A stretch of DNA of 42,758 nt from Paraburkholderia atlantica. Its GTDB lineage: Bacteria; Pseudomonadota; Gammaproteobacteria; Burkholderiales; Burkholderiaceae. The notes beneath the pieces were generated by a model. It saw only the letters and a program-made list of their open reading frames with translations, was not told where the DNA came from and did not search any database. How positions within the stretch are numbered: the stretch's first letter is position 1; each line of letters starts with the position of its first letter. Position numbers and translations under genes: made by a program. Shown piece by piece: positions 15,188 through 23,847 of the stretch. The stretch covers positions 1 through 42,758 of the forward strand of contig NZ_WHNQ01000044.1 in NCBI RefSeq assembly GCF_009362785.1, read 5' to 3'.

Positions 15188-17044
15188 TTATCGCACAGTC
15201 ACGGCGGTCGTTTCCGCACCGTCCGCGTTCATCACGTGCGTCGAGCAAGCCATGCAAGGGTCGAACGAGTGCAGCGAGCGCAGGATCTCGACGGGCTGCT
15301 CGACGTTCGCCACGGGCATGTCCATGAGGCTCGCTTCGAACGCGCCGATCTGCCCTTTCGCGTCGCGCGGGCTGCCGTTCCAAGTGCTCGGAACGACGCA
15401 CTGGTAGTTCTCAATGCGACCGTCCCTGATCCTGATCCAGTGGCCAAGCGCGCCGCGCGGCGCGGCGACCGCGCCCACGCCCTTCGCCTCGGCTGGCCAC
15501 GTCGAAGGGTCCCACTTGTCGAGGTTCGCGGTCGAGGTGTCGCCGTTGCGGATGTTTTGTAAGAGGCTTTGCCAGTCGTCCGCCATCATCTCGGAGCAAT
15601 ACTCCGCTTCAAGCGCGCGGGCGAGTGTGCGGCCGATGGTGGTCGGCAGCAGTTGCTTCACGCCAAGCGAGCTTTCCGGCAAGCCGAGCAGCTTTGGCAT
15701 GCCTTGGTTCACGGCAAGGAGGGAGGCCTCGATCTGTTCCTTCATACGGCCGCAATGCGGATTGCTCTGCTCCGCGTGTGCGTAGCCGAGGATGTAGCGC
15801 GCGAGCGGTCCGACTTCCATCGCGTGCCCCCGCCAGCGCGGCGACTTGATCCACGAGTACTTCGCGCTCTCGTCGATCGACTCGATTGCGGTGCGCGTGC
15901 CCTTCGTGTTGGGTCCGAGCTCGTAGTGCGGTTCGGTAATGCCGTCCCAAGGATGCAGCCCGCGGTAGTTGTCAGGGTATTGATACCAGGAGTGGGCGAC
16001 AAATTCCTGCACTTGCTCGGGGTCGCGCGGATCAACCGGCAGGAGCCTGTTCCAGTCGCCGTTGATGATGGCTCCGCCCGGCATCTGGTTGGTGGATGGG
16101 TTGTAGTTGACGAGCGGATACGCGCCGTAGTCCATCACGTTGGTCGCGGCCAGGCCGCCGCCATGCAACCAGCCGCGTGCTTTGTAGATCGTGCCGATTG
16201 CAAGCAGATCGGGCACATAGACGTTGCGGCAGAAGGTGATCGCATCGTCGATGAGCGACTTGACGAAGTTTAGGCGCTCGATGTTGATGGGTGCGCCGGC
16301 CGCTAGGTCGCTGCCGATATTGATCGCGCAAGGCACGCCCCCCACAAGGTAGTTCGGGTGCGGATTCTTGCCGCCGAAGATCGCGTGGATCTTGCCCCAC
16401 TCCTTTTGCATGTCGAGCGCCTCGAGGTAGTGCGTCACGGCCATCAGATTCGCTTCCGGCGGCAGCACGTACGCGGAGTTGCCCCAGTAGCCGTTTATGA
16501 ACGGACCGAGCTGGCCGCTTTCGATGAACTTGCGTAGACGCGTCTGCACATTGCGGAAATAACCCTGTGACGACATCGGATGCGCGGGCGAGATGCGCTG
16601 TTGCAACTCGGACGTTAACTTGGGGTCGGCCTTGAGCGCCGACAACACGTCGACCCAGTCGAGCGCGTGCAGGTGATAGAAGTGCACCACGTGGTCGTGC
16701 ACTTGCAATGTCTTCGACATGATCTCGCGGATCAGGTGCGCGTTGGGCGGAATGCGGATGTCGAGCGCGTCCTCGACGGCGCGCACGGAGGCGAGCGCGT
16801 GACATCCCGTGCATACGCCGCAGATACGCTCGACGAACGCCCATGCGTCGCGCGGGTCGCGCCCCTTGAGAATGACTTCAAGGCCACGCCACATAGTGCC
16901 GCTGGAAACGGCGTTGCGGATCACGTTCTTCGAATCAACATTGACCTCGACGCGCATATGGCCTTCGATGCGTGTGACCGGATCGACGACGATCCGGCGT
17001 CCGTTCCTACCGAGCTGAAATCCTGGGTTCGAAATGGCTGTCAT
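15188..17044 (-). CDS. hoxG: [NiFe]-hydrogenase large subunit HoxG, 618 aa
   Basis: This is the catalytic subunit. The NiFe ligands are C75 and C78 in RICGVCTGCH and C597 and C600 in DPCMACSTH; E27 (RIEGH) and C81 are also kept. Length and residue numbers agree with the C. necator HoxG of 618 aa. After His603 follows a 15-residue extension starting VMNADG, the substrate of HoxM. The ATG at 17044 begins MTAISNPGF; upstream frame is not HoxG-like. hoxK ends 58 nt upstream and hoxZ follows. The protein is periplasm-facing but has no signal; it is co-exported with HoxK. Confidence 0.98.
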   Translation of the reverse strand: MTAISNPGFQLGRNGRRIVVDPVTRIEGHMRVEVNVDSKNVIRNAVSSGTMWRGLEVILKGRDPRDAWAFVERICGVCTGCHALASVRAVEDALDIRIPPNAHLIREIMSKTLQVHDHVVHFYHLHALDWVDVLSALKADPKLTSELQQRISPAHPMSSQGYFRNVQTRLRKFIESGQLGPFINGYWGNSAYVLPPEANLMAVTHYLEALDMQKEWGKIHAIFGGKNPHPNYLVGGVPCAINIGSDLAAGAPINIERLNFVKSLIDDAITFCRNVYVPDLLAIGTIYKARGWLHGGGLAATNVMDYGAYPLVNYNPSTNQMPGGAIINGDWNRLLPVDPRDPEQVQEFVAHSWYQYPDNYRGLHPWDGITEPHYELGPNTKGTRTAIESIDESAKYSWIKSPRWRGHAMEVGPLARYILGYAHAEQSNPHCGRMKEQIEASLLAVNQGMPKLLGLPESSLGVKQLLPTTIGRTLARALEAEYCSEMMADDWQSLLQNIRNGDTSTANLDKWDPSTWPAEAKGVGAVAAPRGALGHWIRIRDGRIENYQCVVPSTWNGSPRDAKGQIGAFEASLMDMPVANVEQPVEILRSLHSFDPCMACSTHVMNADGAETTAVTVR

Positions 17045-17102
17045 GGTTGCTTTTCTTTTGCGGCTTCCTGTGCTTGTCGGCTGCACCCCGACGCGGGTGT
17101 AG

Positions 17103-18191
17103 CTATTGGCCGTCGCGGTCGTCCATAGAGCCCTGCTTCGACCTGGCGTGCTGAATTGCCGAAGCGGCTGCATGCGCAGCAGTGGCGGCGCCCACCACGA
17201 CGGCCGCGGTAGCGCCGATCTTGTCGGCGTTCGCTTCGACTCCGAACTGATCGATCCGGGTGAGCCGATCGTAGAAGGAGCCCTTGTCCCAGAATCCTTC
17301 CTCAGAGCAGCCGATGCAGCCGTGGCCCGCCTGAATGGGGAAGCTCGTACCGCCGTTCCAACGCACGGTCGAGCAGGCGTTGTAGGTCGTCGGGCCCTTG
17401 CAGCCGACCTTGTAGAGGCAGTAGCCGCGCCGTGCCGCTTCGTCGTCCCACGACTCGACGAACTGGCCCGCGTCGAAATGCGGACGGCGGTAGCACTTGT
17501 CGTGAATGCGCTGGCTGTAAAACATCTTCGGACGGCCTTGGCGATCCAACTCCGGTATCCGGTCGAACGTGAGCATGTAGGTGACGACGCCCGTCATCAC
17601 CTCGGCGATCGGAGGGCAGCCTGGCACCTTGATGATCGCCTTGTCGGTGATCACCTTGTGGATTGGCACCGCCTGCGTCGGGTTCGGCTTTGCCGTCTGC
17701 ACGCAGCCCCACGACGCGCACGACCCCCACGAGATCACAGCCTTCGCGTCCTTCGACACACGGCGCAACTGATCGACGAATGGCTTGCCGCCGATAATGC
17801 AGCTCATGCCGTCTTGACTCAGCGGCGGATTGCCTTCGACGGCGAGGATGTAGTTGCCACGGTACTTCGTCATCACGTTTTCGAGGATCGCCTCGGCCTG
17901 GTGTCCCGCGGCAGCCATCAAGAGGTCGTCGTAGTCGAGCGAGATCATTGAAAGCACGACGTCCTTCGCCAGCGGGTGCGCCGAGCGGATGAACGACTCA
18001 GAGCAGCAGGTGCATTCGAGTCCGTGTAGCCAGAGCACCGGCGTGCGCAGTTTGGTCTCCATTGCGTGGACAATCTTCGGCATGAACGCAGGCCCGAGGC
18101 CGAGCGACGTTGTCGTCAGCGAGCAGAATTTGAGGAAGCTACGGCGCGAGATCCCTTGGCGTCGCATGACTTCATAAAACGTTTCGATCAC
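17103..18191 (-). CDS. hoxK: [NiFe]-hydrogenase small subunit HoxK, oxygen-tolerant type, 362 aa, GTG start
   Basis: HoxK carries the iron-sulfur relay and the Tat signal. Residues 13-21 are GISRRSFLK, with probable cleavage after VHA at 43. In mature numbering the proximal cluster has C17, C19, C20, C115, C120 and C149: the two extra cysteines (19 and 120) define the [4Fe-3S] cluster of oxygen-tolerant group 1d enzymes. Distal/medial motifs HDKCYRRPHF, GCKGPTTYNAC and GHGCIGCSE follow, then a C-terminal hydrophobic anchor. The GTG at 18191 gives IETFYEVMRRQG, the family start, with AGGGA about 9 nt upstream. It is the first gene of the operon. Confidence 0.97.
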   Translation of the reverse strand: MIETFYEVMRRQGISRRSFLKFCSLTTTSLGLGPAFMPKIVHAMETKLRTPVLWLHGLECTCCSESFIRSAHPLAKDVVLSMISLDYDDLLMAAAGHQAEAILENVMTKYRGNYILAVEGNPPLSQDGMSCIIGGKPFVDQLRRVSKDAKAVISWGSCASWGCVQTAKPNPTQAVPIHKVITDKAIIKVPGCPPIAEVMTGVVTYMLTFDRIPELDRQGRPKMFYSQRIHDKCYRRPHFDAGQFVESWDDEAARRGYCLYKVGCKGPTTYNACSTVRWNGGTSFPIQAGHGCIGCSEEGFWDKGSFYDRLTRIDQFGVEANADKIGATAAVVVGAATAAHAAASAIQHARSKQGSMDDRDGQ

Positions 18192-18281
18192 TATGTGGTC
18201 CCTTGATGGCGTTCGGCCCTGCGAAGCTGACATGCGACCGCGTCTTCGGGCGTCTCACTGTCGGTGAAGCGTTTTGAAAAT

Positions 18282-18297
18282 AACAAGATTCGTGCCG
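18282..18297 (-). promoter_or_regulatory. Sigma-54-like promoter element of the hox/hyp operon
   Basis: On the minus strand CGGCACGAATCTTGTT resembles the -24/-12 consensus TGGCACGnnnnTTGCW: GG, CACG, correct 10-nt spacing and TTG fit; T and C are changed at one position each. It would start transcripts about 80 nt before the hoxK GTG. MBH operons in C. necator are sigma-54 dependent and activated by HoxA, which supports the call; HoxA is not encoded here. The mismatch at the -12 GC makes it a candidate only. Confidence 0.45.
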
Positions 18298-18640
18298 ACC
18301 TTGCGTCGCGGATCCCTAACGAAAAAAATGTTCCGCGGCGCTTGCCATAATTGAGGCGGAAGCGGGAAGGACTACGTGCTGCGCCGACAAACCTTCTCGT
18401 AATGGAGACGGGCCGTTGGTTTGACAGAGGTCAGCCAGTACGGGTTCTTCAGAGAACGAAGCAAAATATCTGGGAGGAGGTTCACGAATCAACCTATGCG
18501 CCACCTTTTCGCACGGCGTGAAACTAGAAAAATTGCCGAGAAAGCTCGACAAATTCTTCGAGTGCCTGTCTTGTTTGTCCAATTCTCGACGACATATGTC
18601 GGCGTTGTCACGTTAAGGCTAGGCTGAAAGAGTCGCCGAA
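18298..18640. other. Region upstream of hoxK, no gene seen
   Basis: Between the sigma-54-like site and the IS5 relic I see no credible gene. Activator (HoxA-type) and IHF sites would be expected here, and the A-rich run at 18321-18328 might be a bend, but no specific site can be supported. Confidence 0.4.
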
Positions 18641-19345
18641 TTTGCGACGTGTCGGCCTTGCGGAGGTGTTCCAGGTCGTGACGCCGACCATACCCCCCAT
18701 ACTCCTCGGATTTTGGGCCGCCTTTCGTCCATTACGGACGCACTTGTGCCATCAATCGCGTGCCCGACAGGTAGAGATTGGCGGGCGCCAAAGCTATGAA
18801 GCCTGGTTCGCACTCTGCGCCAACCGTGGTAGGCACCTTCGTGAAACCCACAGTCGATTGGCCACCGCGAAGACATGCTCCACGCGTGCGCGGATCCTCG
18901 ACTTGTGGCAGTTCTCGCCGCGCTGCACCGTATTGACTTCACACGCGCGGTGGGTGTGCCGCTTTGCTGTGGATTAGCCTTCTGGCTGGCGTAGGCGCTG
19001 TCAGCGTAGATCGTCCGCTCCTCGCCGTGCAGCAATTGCGGCAGTGGAAGCTTTTCATGCACGTTGGCCGGTACTACGCCGTGCGCCAGGCCACTCTGGC
19101 TATCCTCGTCGATGTATAGCTTGGCGCCGTAGTACCATTGCTAGTCTTGCGCGTCTGGTGCATTTGGGGGAGCGCGAATTCTGTTCATTCTTCGTCGAAT
19201 TTTGGCGCACCGATGATGGCGGCATCCATGACCGTGATGCTCTTGAGTTCAATGCCGCTCGCCACTCGGCCGACTTCGGCAATCAATTTCTCACCCAGCT
19301 TGAGGGTTTCAAGAAGACGACGGCGGCCGCTAAGAAAGAAACGCC
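18641..19345 (-). pseudogene. IS5-family transposase, decayed by frameshifts
   Basis: Read on the minus strand, pieces of a standard IS5 transposase appear in order but in different frames: LLETLKLGEKLIAEVG, IELKSITVMDAAIIGAPK, LPQMHQTRK, then ERTIYADSAYASQKANP, then VGFTKVPTT-like and ALAPANLYLSGTRLM-like ends. Stops and indels occur between them. The 5' part of the transposase is missing, cut off near 19345, immediately beside the promoter of the monooxygenase operon. It is inactive. Confidence 0.8.
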
Positions 19346-19351
19346 GCGGAT

Positions 19352-19366
19352 TGGCATTGATCTTGC
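19352..19366 (+). promoter_or_regulatory. Sigma-54 promoter of the monooxygenase operon
   Basis: TGGCATTGATCTTGC matches the sigma-54 consensus TGGCAnnnnnnTTGC with GG and GC exactly 10 nt apart. The predicted start would be near 19378, about 64 nt before the alpha-subunit ATG. Toluene monooxygenase operons of this type are commonly driven by sigma-54 with XylR/TbuT-type activators. The IS5 relic begins within about 10-20 bp upstream, so the enhancer sites for such an activator would be displaced or lost. Confidence 0.65.
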
Positions 19367-19441
19367 GTTCTCAAGGGGCGCCCGGTGGAGTGCGCATCGT
19401 GCCGGGAAGACGCATCGCCCATTCCAAAAGGAGGCATCACG

Positions 19442-20947
19442 ATGGCGTTACTGGAACGAGCCGCATGGTATGACATTGCACGTGCCACCAACTGGACCTC
19501 AAGATATGTGACGGAGTCGGAGCTCTTTCCCGATCTCATGTCTGGTGCGCAAGGCATTCCCATGGCGAGTTGGGAAACCTACGACGAGCCCTACAAGACG
19601 TCGTATCCCGAGTATGTGCGCATCCAGCGTGAGAAGGATGCTGGTGCATATTCGGTCAAGGAGGCACTTGAGCGTAGCCGCATGTTCGAGGACGCCGATC
19701 CGGGGTGGCTCTCCATTCTGAAGGCGCACTACGGTGCAATTGCGCTCGGCGAATATGCGGCGATGAGCGCCGAGGCCCGAATGGTACGTTTCGGCCGTGC
19801 GCCCGGCATGCGCAATATGGCCACCTTCGGCATGCTCGACGAGAATCGTCACGGTCAGTTGCAGCTTTACTTCCCTCACGACTACTGTCCCAAGGATCGT
19901 CAGTTCGATTGGGCCCACAAGGCGTATCACACAAACGCGTGGGGTGCGATTGCCGCGCGCAGCGCGTTCGATGACCTGTTCATGTCGCGCAGTGCGATCG
20001 AAATCGCGGTCATGCTGACCTTCGCGTTCGAAACGGGTTTTACCAACATGCAGTTTCTTGGCCTCGCGGCCAATGCCGCCGAAGCGGGCGACTTCACTTT
20101 TGCAAGCCTGATTTCCAGCATTCAGACAGATGAGTCGCGCCATGCGCAAATCGGGGGGCCCGCGTTGCAGATCCTGATCGCCAATGGCCGTAAAGAGCAA
20201 GCTCAAAAGCTCGTTGATGTCGCCATCGCACGCGCGTGGCGTCTGTTCTGCCTGCTCACGGGCTCCTCGATGGATTACGCCACGCCACTCATGCATCGCA
20301 AGCAGTCGTTTAAGGAATTCATGCGGGAGTGGATCGTAGGTCAGTTCGAACGCACTCTGATCGACCTCGGACTCGATCTGCCATGGTACTGGGAACAGAT
20401 AGTTAGCGAGTTCGACTACCAGCACCATGCGTATCAATTGGCTATCTGGTTCTGGCGGCCTACCGTGTGGTGGAATCCTGCTGCCGGCATAACACCCGAG
20501 TGCCGCGACTGGCTTGAAGAAAAATATCCCGGCTGGAACGACACGTTCGGCAAAGTCTGGGATGTCATAATCGATAACCTGCTGGCCGGCAAGCCTGAGC
20601 TCACCGTTTCCGAGACGCTGCCGATCGTCTGCAACATGAGCCAACTGCCCATCTGCGCGATTCCTGGCAATGGTTGGAATGTAAAGGACCATCCGCTCGA
20701 CTACAACGGCCGCACGTATCACTTCAACTCGGAAATCGATCGCTGGGTGTTCCAGCAGGATCCCGTTCGCTACCGCAATCACCTCGCTCTCGTTGATCGC
20801 TTACTGGCTGGGCAGATCCAGCCACCCGACCTGGAGGGTGCGTTGAAGTACATGGAACTCGCCCCGGGCGAATGTGGCGATGACGCGCACCATTACGCGT
20901 GGGTCAAGGCGTACTGCGACAAGTTTTACGAAGAAAAGGCTGCATGA
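19442..20947 (+). CDS. tmoA: Toluene-4-monooxygenase-type hydroxylase alpha subunit, 501 aa
   Basis: This is the di-iron hydroxylase subunit of a four-component soluble monooxygenase (TmoA/TbuA1/TouA group). The iron ligands are E104 (GEYAAMS), E134 and H137 (DENRH), E197 (FETGFTNMQ), E231 and H234 (DESRH), at exactly the T4MO numbers. The pocket residues I100, G103, A107, T201 and Q228 are also as in T4MO. ATG 19442 gives MALLERAAWYD with AAGGAGG before it; an upstream in-frame Met is not supported. It begins the plus-strand cluster alpha-gamma-ferredoxin-effector. The natural substrate (toluene, benzene, alkene) cannot be fixed from sequence alone. Confidence 0.95.
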   Translation: MALLERAAWYDIARATNWTSRYVTESELFPDLMSGAQGIPMASWETYDEPYKTSYPEYVRIQREKDAGAYSVKEALERSRMFEDADPGWLSILKAHYGAIALGEYAAMSAEARMVRFGRAPGMRNMATFGMLDENRHGQLQLYFPHDYCPKDRQFDWAHKAYHTNAWGAIAARSAFDDLFMSRSAIEIAVMLTFAFETGFTNMQFLGLAANAAEAGDFTFASLISSIQTDESRHAQIGGPALQILIANGRKEQAQKLVDVAIARAWRLFCLLTGSSMDYATPLMHRKQSFKEFMREWIVGQFERTLIDLGLDLPWYWEQIVSEFDYQHHAYQLAIWFWRPTVWWNPAAGITPECRDWLEEKYPGWNDTFGKVWDVIIDNLLAGKPELTVSETLPIVCNMSQLPICAIPGNGWNVKDHPLDYNGRTYHFNSEIDRWVFQQDPVRYRNHLALVDRLLAGQIQPPDLEGALKYMELAPGECGDDAHHYAWVKAYCDKFYEEKAA

Positions 20948-20971
20948 AGCGGCGATTCAATGGAGGGCGAT

Positions 20972-21232
20972 ATGGCTCTTGTTCCTTTGATTTCCAATTT
21001 TCAGTATGACTTTGTATTGCAGCTCGTAACCGTGGATACCGACAATTCCATGGACGAGATCGCCGCCGCAGCATCTCATCATTCGGTGGGCCGGCGAGTA
21101 GCGCCTCAACCCGACAAGGTGATCCGCGTGCGCCGCCAAGGTAGCAAGCAGTTCTATCCGCGCAACGCGAAACTCGCCGAGACCGACATCAAGCCGATGG
21201 AAACGCTGGAATTCATCTTTTGCGATGATTGA
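20972..21232 (+). CDS. tmoB: Monooxygenase gamma subunit (TmoB-like), 86 aa
   Basis: This small ubiquitin-like subunit sits on the alpha-beta hydroxylase. It has FVLQLVTVDTDNSMDEIA, the SHHSVGRRVAP segment and FYPRNAKLAETDIKPMET, closely following TmoB/TbuU. ATG 20972 has GGAGG 6 nt before it and is preferred to an ATG four codons upstream. The spacing to the alpha stop is 24 nt and the ferredoxin gene follows directly. Confidence 0.93.
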   Translation: MALVPLISNFQYDFVLQLVTVDTDNSMDEIAAAASHHSVGRRVAPQPDKVIRVRRQGSKQFYPRNAKLAETDIKPMETLEFIFCDD

Positions 21233-21239
21233 GGGCGAC

Positions 21240-21575
21240 ATGAGGTTTCGGAGAGTTTGTACTCTCGATGACCTGTGGGAAGCGGAGATGGCCGAGGTGG
21301 AAGTGGATGGCCACGTGATAGTGTTGGTACGTCCCGAAGGCGGCGAGCCGCGCGGCTTTCAGGGCATTTGTCCGCACCACGACATTAGGCTCGTTGAAGG
21401 AAAATTCGATGGGCGCGTGCTGACGTGCCGGGCTCATCAGTGGACCTTCGACGCAAAAACGGGCAAAGGAATCAATCCGGATGACTGCGGTCTCGCCGAA
21501 TATCTCGTGAAGCTCCAAGGCGACGATGTTCTGATTGCCGTAGAAGGCGTTCATGCGCTCTTTGCCCATTCCTGA
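21240..21575 (+). CDS. tmoC: Rieske-type ferredoxin of the monooxygenase (TmoC-like), 111 aa
   Basis: It transfers electrons from the NADH reductase to the hydroxylase. The Rieske [2Fe-2S] ligands are in CPHHD (C44, H46) and CRAHQW (C63, H66), with the family segment GINPDDCGLAEY and a C-terminal AHS as in TmoC. The start at 21240 (MRFRRVCTLDD) has GAGGG just upstream; an in-frame ATG at 21225 overlaps the gamma gene and lengthens the protein beyond the family norm. Confidence 0.94.
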   Translation: MRFRRVCTLDDLWEAEMAEVEVDGHVIVLVRPEGGEPRGFQGICPHHDIRLVEGKFDGRVLTCRAHQWTFDAKTGKGINPDDCGLAEYLVKLQGDDVLIAVEGVHALFAHS

Positions 21576-21594
21576 GTCCGGAGGGGAACACAAC

Positions 21595-21909
21595 ATGATC
21601 GTTGACAAGACCGCCGAAGCTTACCGTAACAACCGCGTGGGTCCGGTGCTTCGCGCGAGCAGCATCACGGCCGGCGTCATCGAAGCCGCGCACGAGGACA
21701 ACCCCGGCAAGGCGATCCGCGTGGACGACAAGCTCGCATATGTGCGCATCGACGCGGACGGCGAACTGATCCTATGCCGCGCGACGTTGGAGGAAGCGCT
21801 GGGTCGGCCGTTCAGGATGTCCGAACTCGAAGTCAATCTCAGTTCGTTCGCGGGCCGTATCGAGACGACCGACGAGTATGTGCGTTTCTACTACGAAAAG
21901 ACGCTTTAA
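21595..21909 (+). CDS. tmoD: Monooxygenase effector/coupling protein (TmoD-like), 104 aa
   Basis: TmoD-type proteins bind the hydroxylase and tune turnover and product distribution without a cofactor. The sequence has NNRVGPVLRAS, EDNPGKAIRVDDKLAYVRI, ELILCRATLEEALGRPF and ELEVNLSSFAGRIET, the TmoD signature. ATG 21595 has GGAGGGG 9 nt upstream. In T4MO-type operons the beta subunit follows at once; here about 720 bp with an IS5 relic intervene. Confidence 0.94.
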   Translation: MIVDKTAEAYRNNRVGPVLRASSITAGVIEAAHEDNPGKAIRVDDKLAYVRIDADGELILCRATLEEALGRPFRMSELEVNLSSFAGRIETTDEYVRFYYEKTL

Positions 21910-21949
21910 CAAAGGTCTGCCGAATTCTTGGCATTGACGCCCGTTCAGC

Positions 21950-22440
21950 TATCTTGGAAGCATCGCGAATTAGTTGGGTAAAAGTGTAATGTCGCAGTTC
22001 CTTGGATCTTTCAACCAAGGGGAAGTCCGAATCTCTCGAGGCGATGCGGCGTGTTGTACCTTGGTCGGAGCTGATTTGCGCTGATCGAGCCGCATTTATC
22101 CGCTAGGCAAAAACGGACGACCGCTCTTCCCGATCGCGACGATGCCGAAAATTCGGTTTATGCAGCACGAGTTCGCTCTGTCGGACCCTGCAATGGAAGA
22201 GGTGCTGTATCGCGAGTTCCAGGGTCTTGACGGCGGCGTGGTGCACCGGAGCAGAGCGATCGTCTGGACGCTATTCACGATCAGATCGACTGGCTCAAGG
22301 CAGAGATCCGTGCCAAGGTTGAGTCCCTTTCCCATCATCAGGCGACAGTTCGGCGATGCGGGGGCCCGCTATATGGGTTTGGTGAAAAATGCTGTCCTGA
22401 TCACGACGCGGTCTGCTCTGGGCAATTTATGAAAGATACG
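21950..22440 (+). pseudogene. IS5-family relic with deleted centre, inside the monooxygenase operon
   Basis: Plus-strand pieces match an IS5 transposase: MRRVVPWSEL near 22043, then in other frames RFMQHEFALSDPAMEEVLY and REFQGLDGG (22149-22237), directly followed by C-terminal sequence (DWLKAEIRAKVE and a decayed RQFG...YMGLVKNA...ALGNL, to 22431). The DDE centre is missing. The relic lies between the effector and beta genes, in the transcription direction. Exact ends and a target duplication could not be fixed. Confidence 0.75.
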
Positions 22441-22627
22441 CAGAGCTTTGCGAAACGCGGAAGATCTGTTCGGTGCGGCCATACTTTTCACCGGCACGGC
22501 GCCTGACCGGTGACTCTACCGGGAAATCTCCACACAAGAATGTCGTCGCCGTTCAGACTGCGATGAGTGCGGAGGATCCCTGCTCTGAAAGCGACTTCTG
22601 CAGCCCCTTCCTTAACTGGAGACAATC

Positions 22628-23614
22628 ATGACGCGACCCGAAGTACTCAAGCCACTGAAAACATGGAGCCATCTGGCGGCCCGGCGGCGCAAGCCAAGCG
22701 AGTACGAGATCGTCACGACTAATCTGCACTACACGACCGACAATCCCGATGCGCCGTTCGAGCTCGATCCGAACTTCGAAATGGCGCAATGGTTCAAGCG
22801 AAACCGCAATGCTTCCCCGCTGACTCAGCCCGACTGGAATGCGTTCCGCGATCCTGACGAGCTCGTCTACCGCACCTACAACATGCTCCAGGACGGGCAG
22901 GAAACGTATGTGTTCGGGCTGCTAGACCAGTTCTCAGCACGCGGTCACGACACCATGCTCGCACGCACTTGGGCGGGTACACTCTCGCGCCACTACACGC
23001 CCGCGCGCTTCCTGTTCCATGCACTGCAAATGGGCTCGGCTTATCTGACCCAGATGGCGCCCGCTTCCACGATCTCAAACTGCGCCGCTTATCAGACAGC
23101 GGACACGCTGCGCTGGCTCACTCACACGGCGTATCGCACCAAAGAACTGTCGCTGACGTTCGCCGACCTCGGCTTCGGTACTGACGAGCGGCACTACTGG
23201 GAGGACGATCCGGCATGGCAGGGCTGGCGCAAGCTCGTCGAGCACGCACTCACAGCATGGGACTGGGCGGAGAGTTTCGCCGCGCTGAACCTCGTCGCGC
23301 GCCCCGCGGTGGAAGAAACCGTCTTGCGAAGCCTCGGAGTGGCTGCGCGGCACAACGGCGATACGCTGCTCGGCCTCATCACCGATGCGCAGTTGATCGA
23401 CGCCCAGCGCCACCGGCGTTGGGCTGCCGAACTCGTTCGCATGGCGCTCGAGGAGAAAAACAACCGCGCGGTGCTGACGGCTTGGGTGAGCAAGTGGGAG
23501 CCGCTCGCCGACAAAGCTATCGCGGCGTGGTGTGTTGCTCTCCCCGACGCACCGGACGCCAGCGCGCGCGCGAAAGCGGCCACGCGCGAGTTCAGGCGGT
23601 CGGTCGGTATATGA
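22628..23614 (+). CDS. tmoE: Monooxygenase hydroxylase beta subunit (TmoE-like), 328 aa
   Basis: This is the structural partner of the alpha subunit, a ferritin-like fold without iron. The family features are KTWSHLAARRRKPSEYEIV at the start, the middle DPDELVYRTYN and QMGSAYLTQMAPASTI, and the late ALEEKNNRAVLTAWVSKWEPL. The ATG at 22628 has its own good site (GGAGACAATC), so it can be translated independently of the upstream genes. It is separated from them by an IS5 relic. No reductase gene (TmoF) follows. Confidence 0.94.
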   Translation: MTRPEVLKPLKTWSHLAARRRKPSEYEIVTTNLHYTTDNPDAPFELDPNFEMAQWFKRNRNASPLTQPDWNAFRDPDELVYRTYNMLQDGQETYVFGLLDQFSARGHDTMLARTWAGTLSRHYTPARFLFHALQMGSAYLTQMAPASTISNCAAYQTADTLRWLTHTAYRTKELSLTFADLGFGTDERHYWEDDPAWQGWRKLVEHALTAWDWAESFAALNLVARPAVEETVLRSLGVAARHNGDTLLGLITDAQLIDAQRHRRWAAELVRMALEEKNNRAVLTAWVSKWEPLADKAIAAWCVALPDAPDASARAKAATREFRRSVGI

Positions 23615-23847
23615 GTGCCGGCACGAGCAGACCTAGGGAGCATCGAAAGGGACGTGCTTGAGTATCGACAGGTCTTGGCGAAATGCGTCGAGCGATTGTG
23701 ACTGCCACATCTTTGGCGCGTTGCTTGCCGGACCCGGAAAGCTGAAGGGCGTGGGGCACACCGCGCTTGTTCGAGTCCGGCGAGCGTCCGATTCGGTTGT
23801 TAAGGAAAGTCCGCCAAAGTACTGATGCCGCCAATTTCGCTCACTTA

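Noticed and set aside
15188..17173. A longer HoxG start at 17173
   Set aside because: It would overlap the hoxK 3' end, and the extra residues are unlike HoxG; MTAISNPGF at 17044 gives the family length.
18340..18365. TGGCAAG-type sequence upstream of hoxK as a second sigma-54 site
   Set aside because: The -12 TTGC half is missing at the required distance; the site at 18282-18297 fits better.
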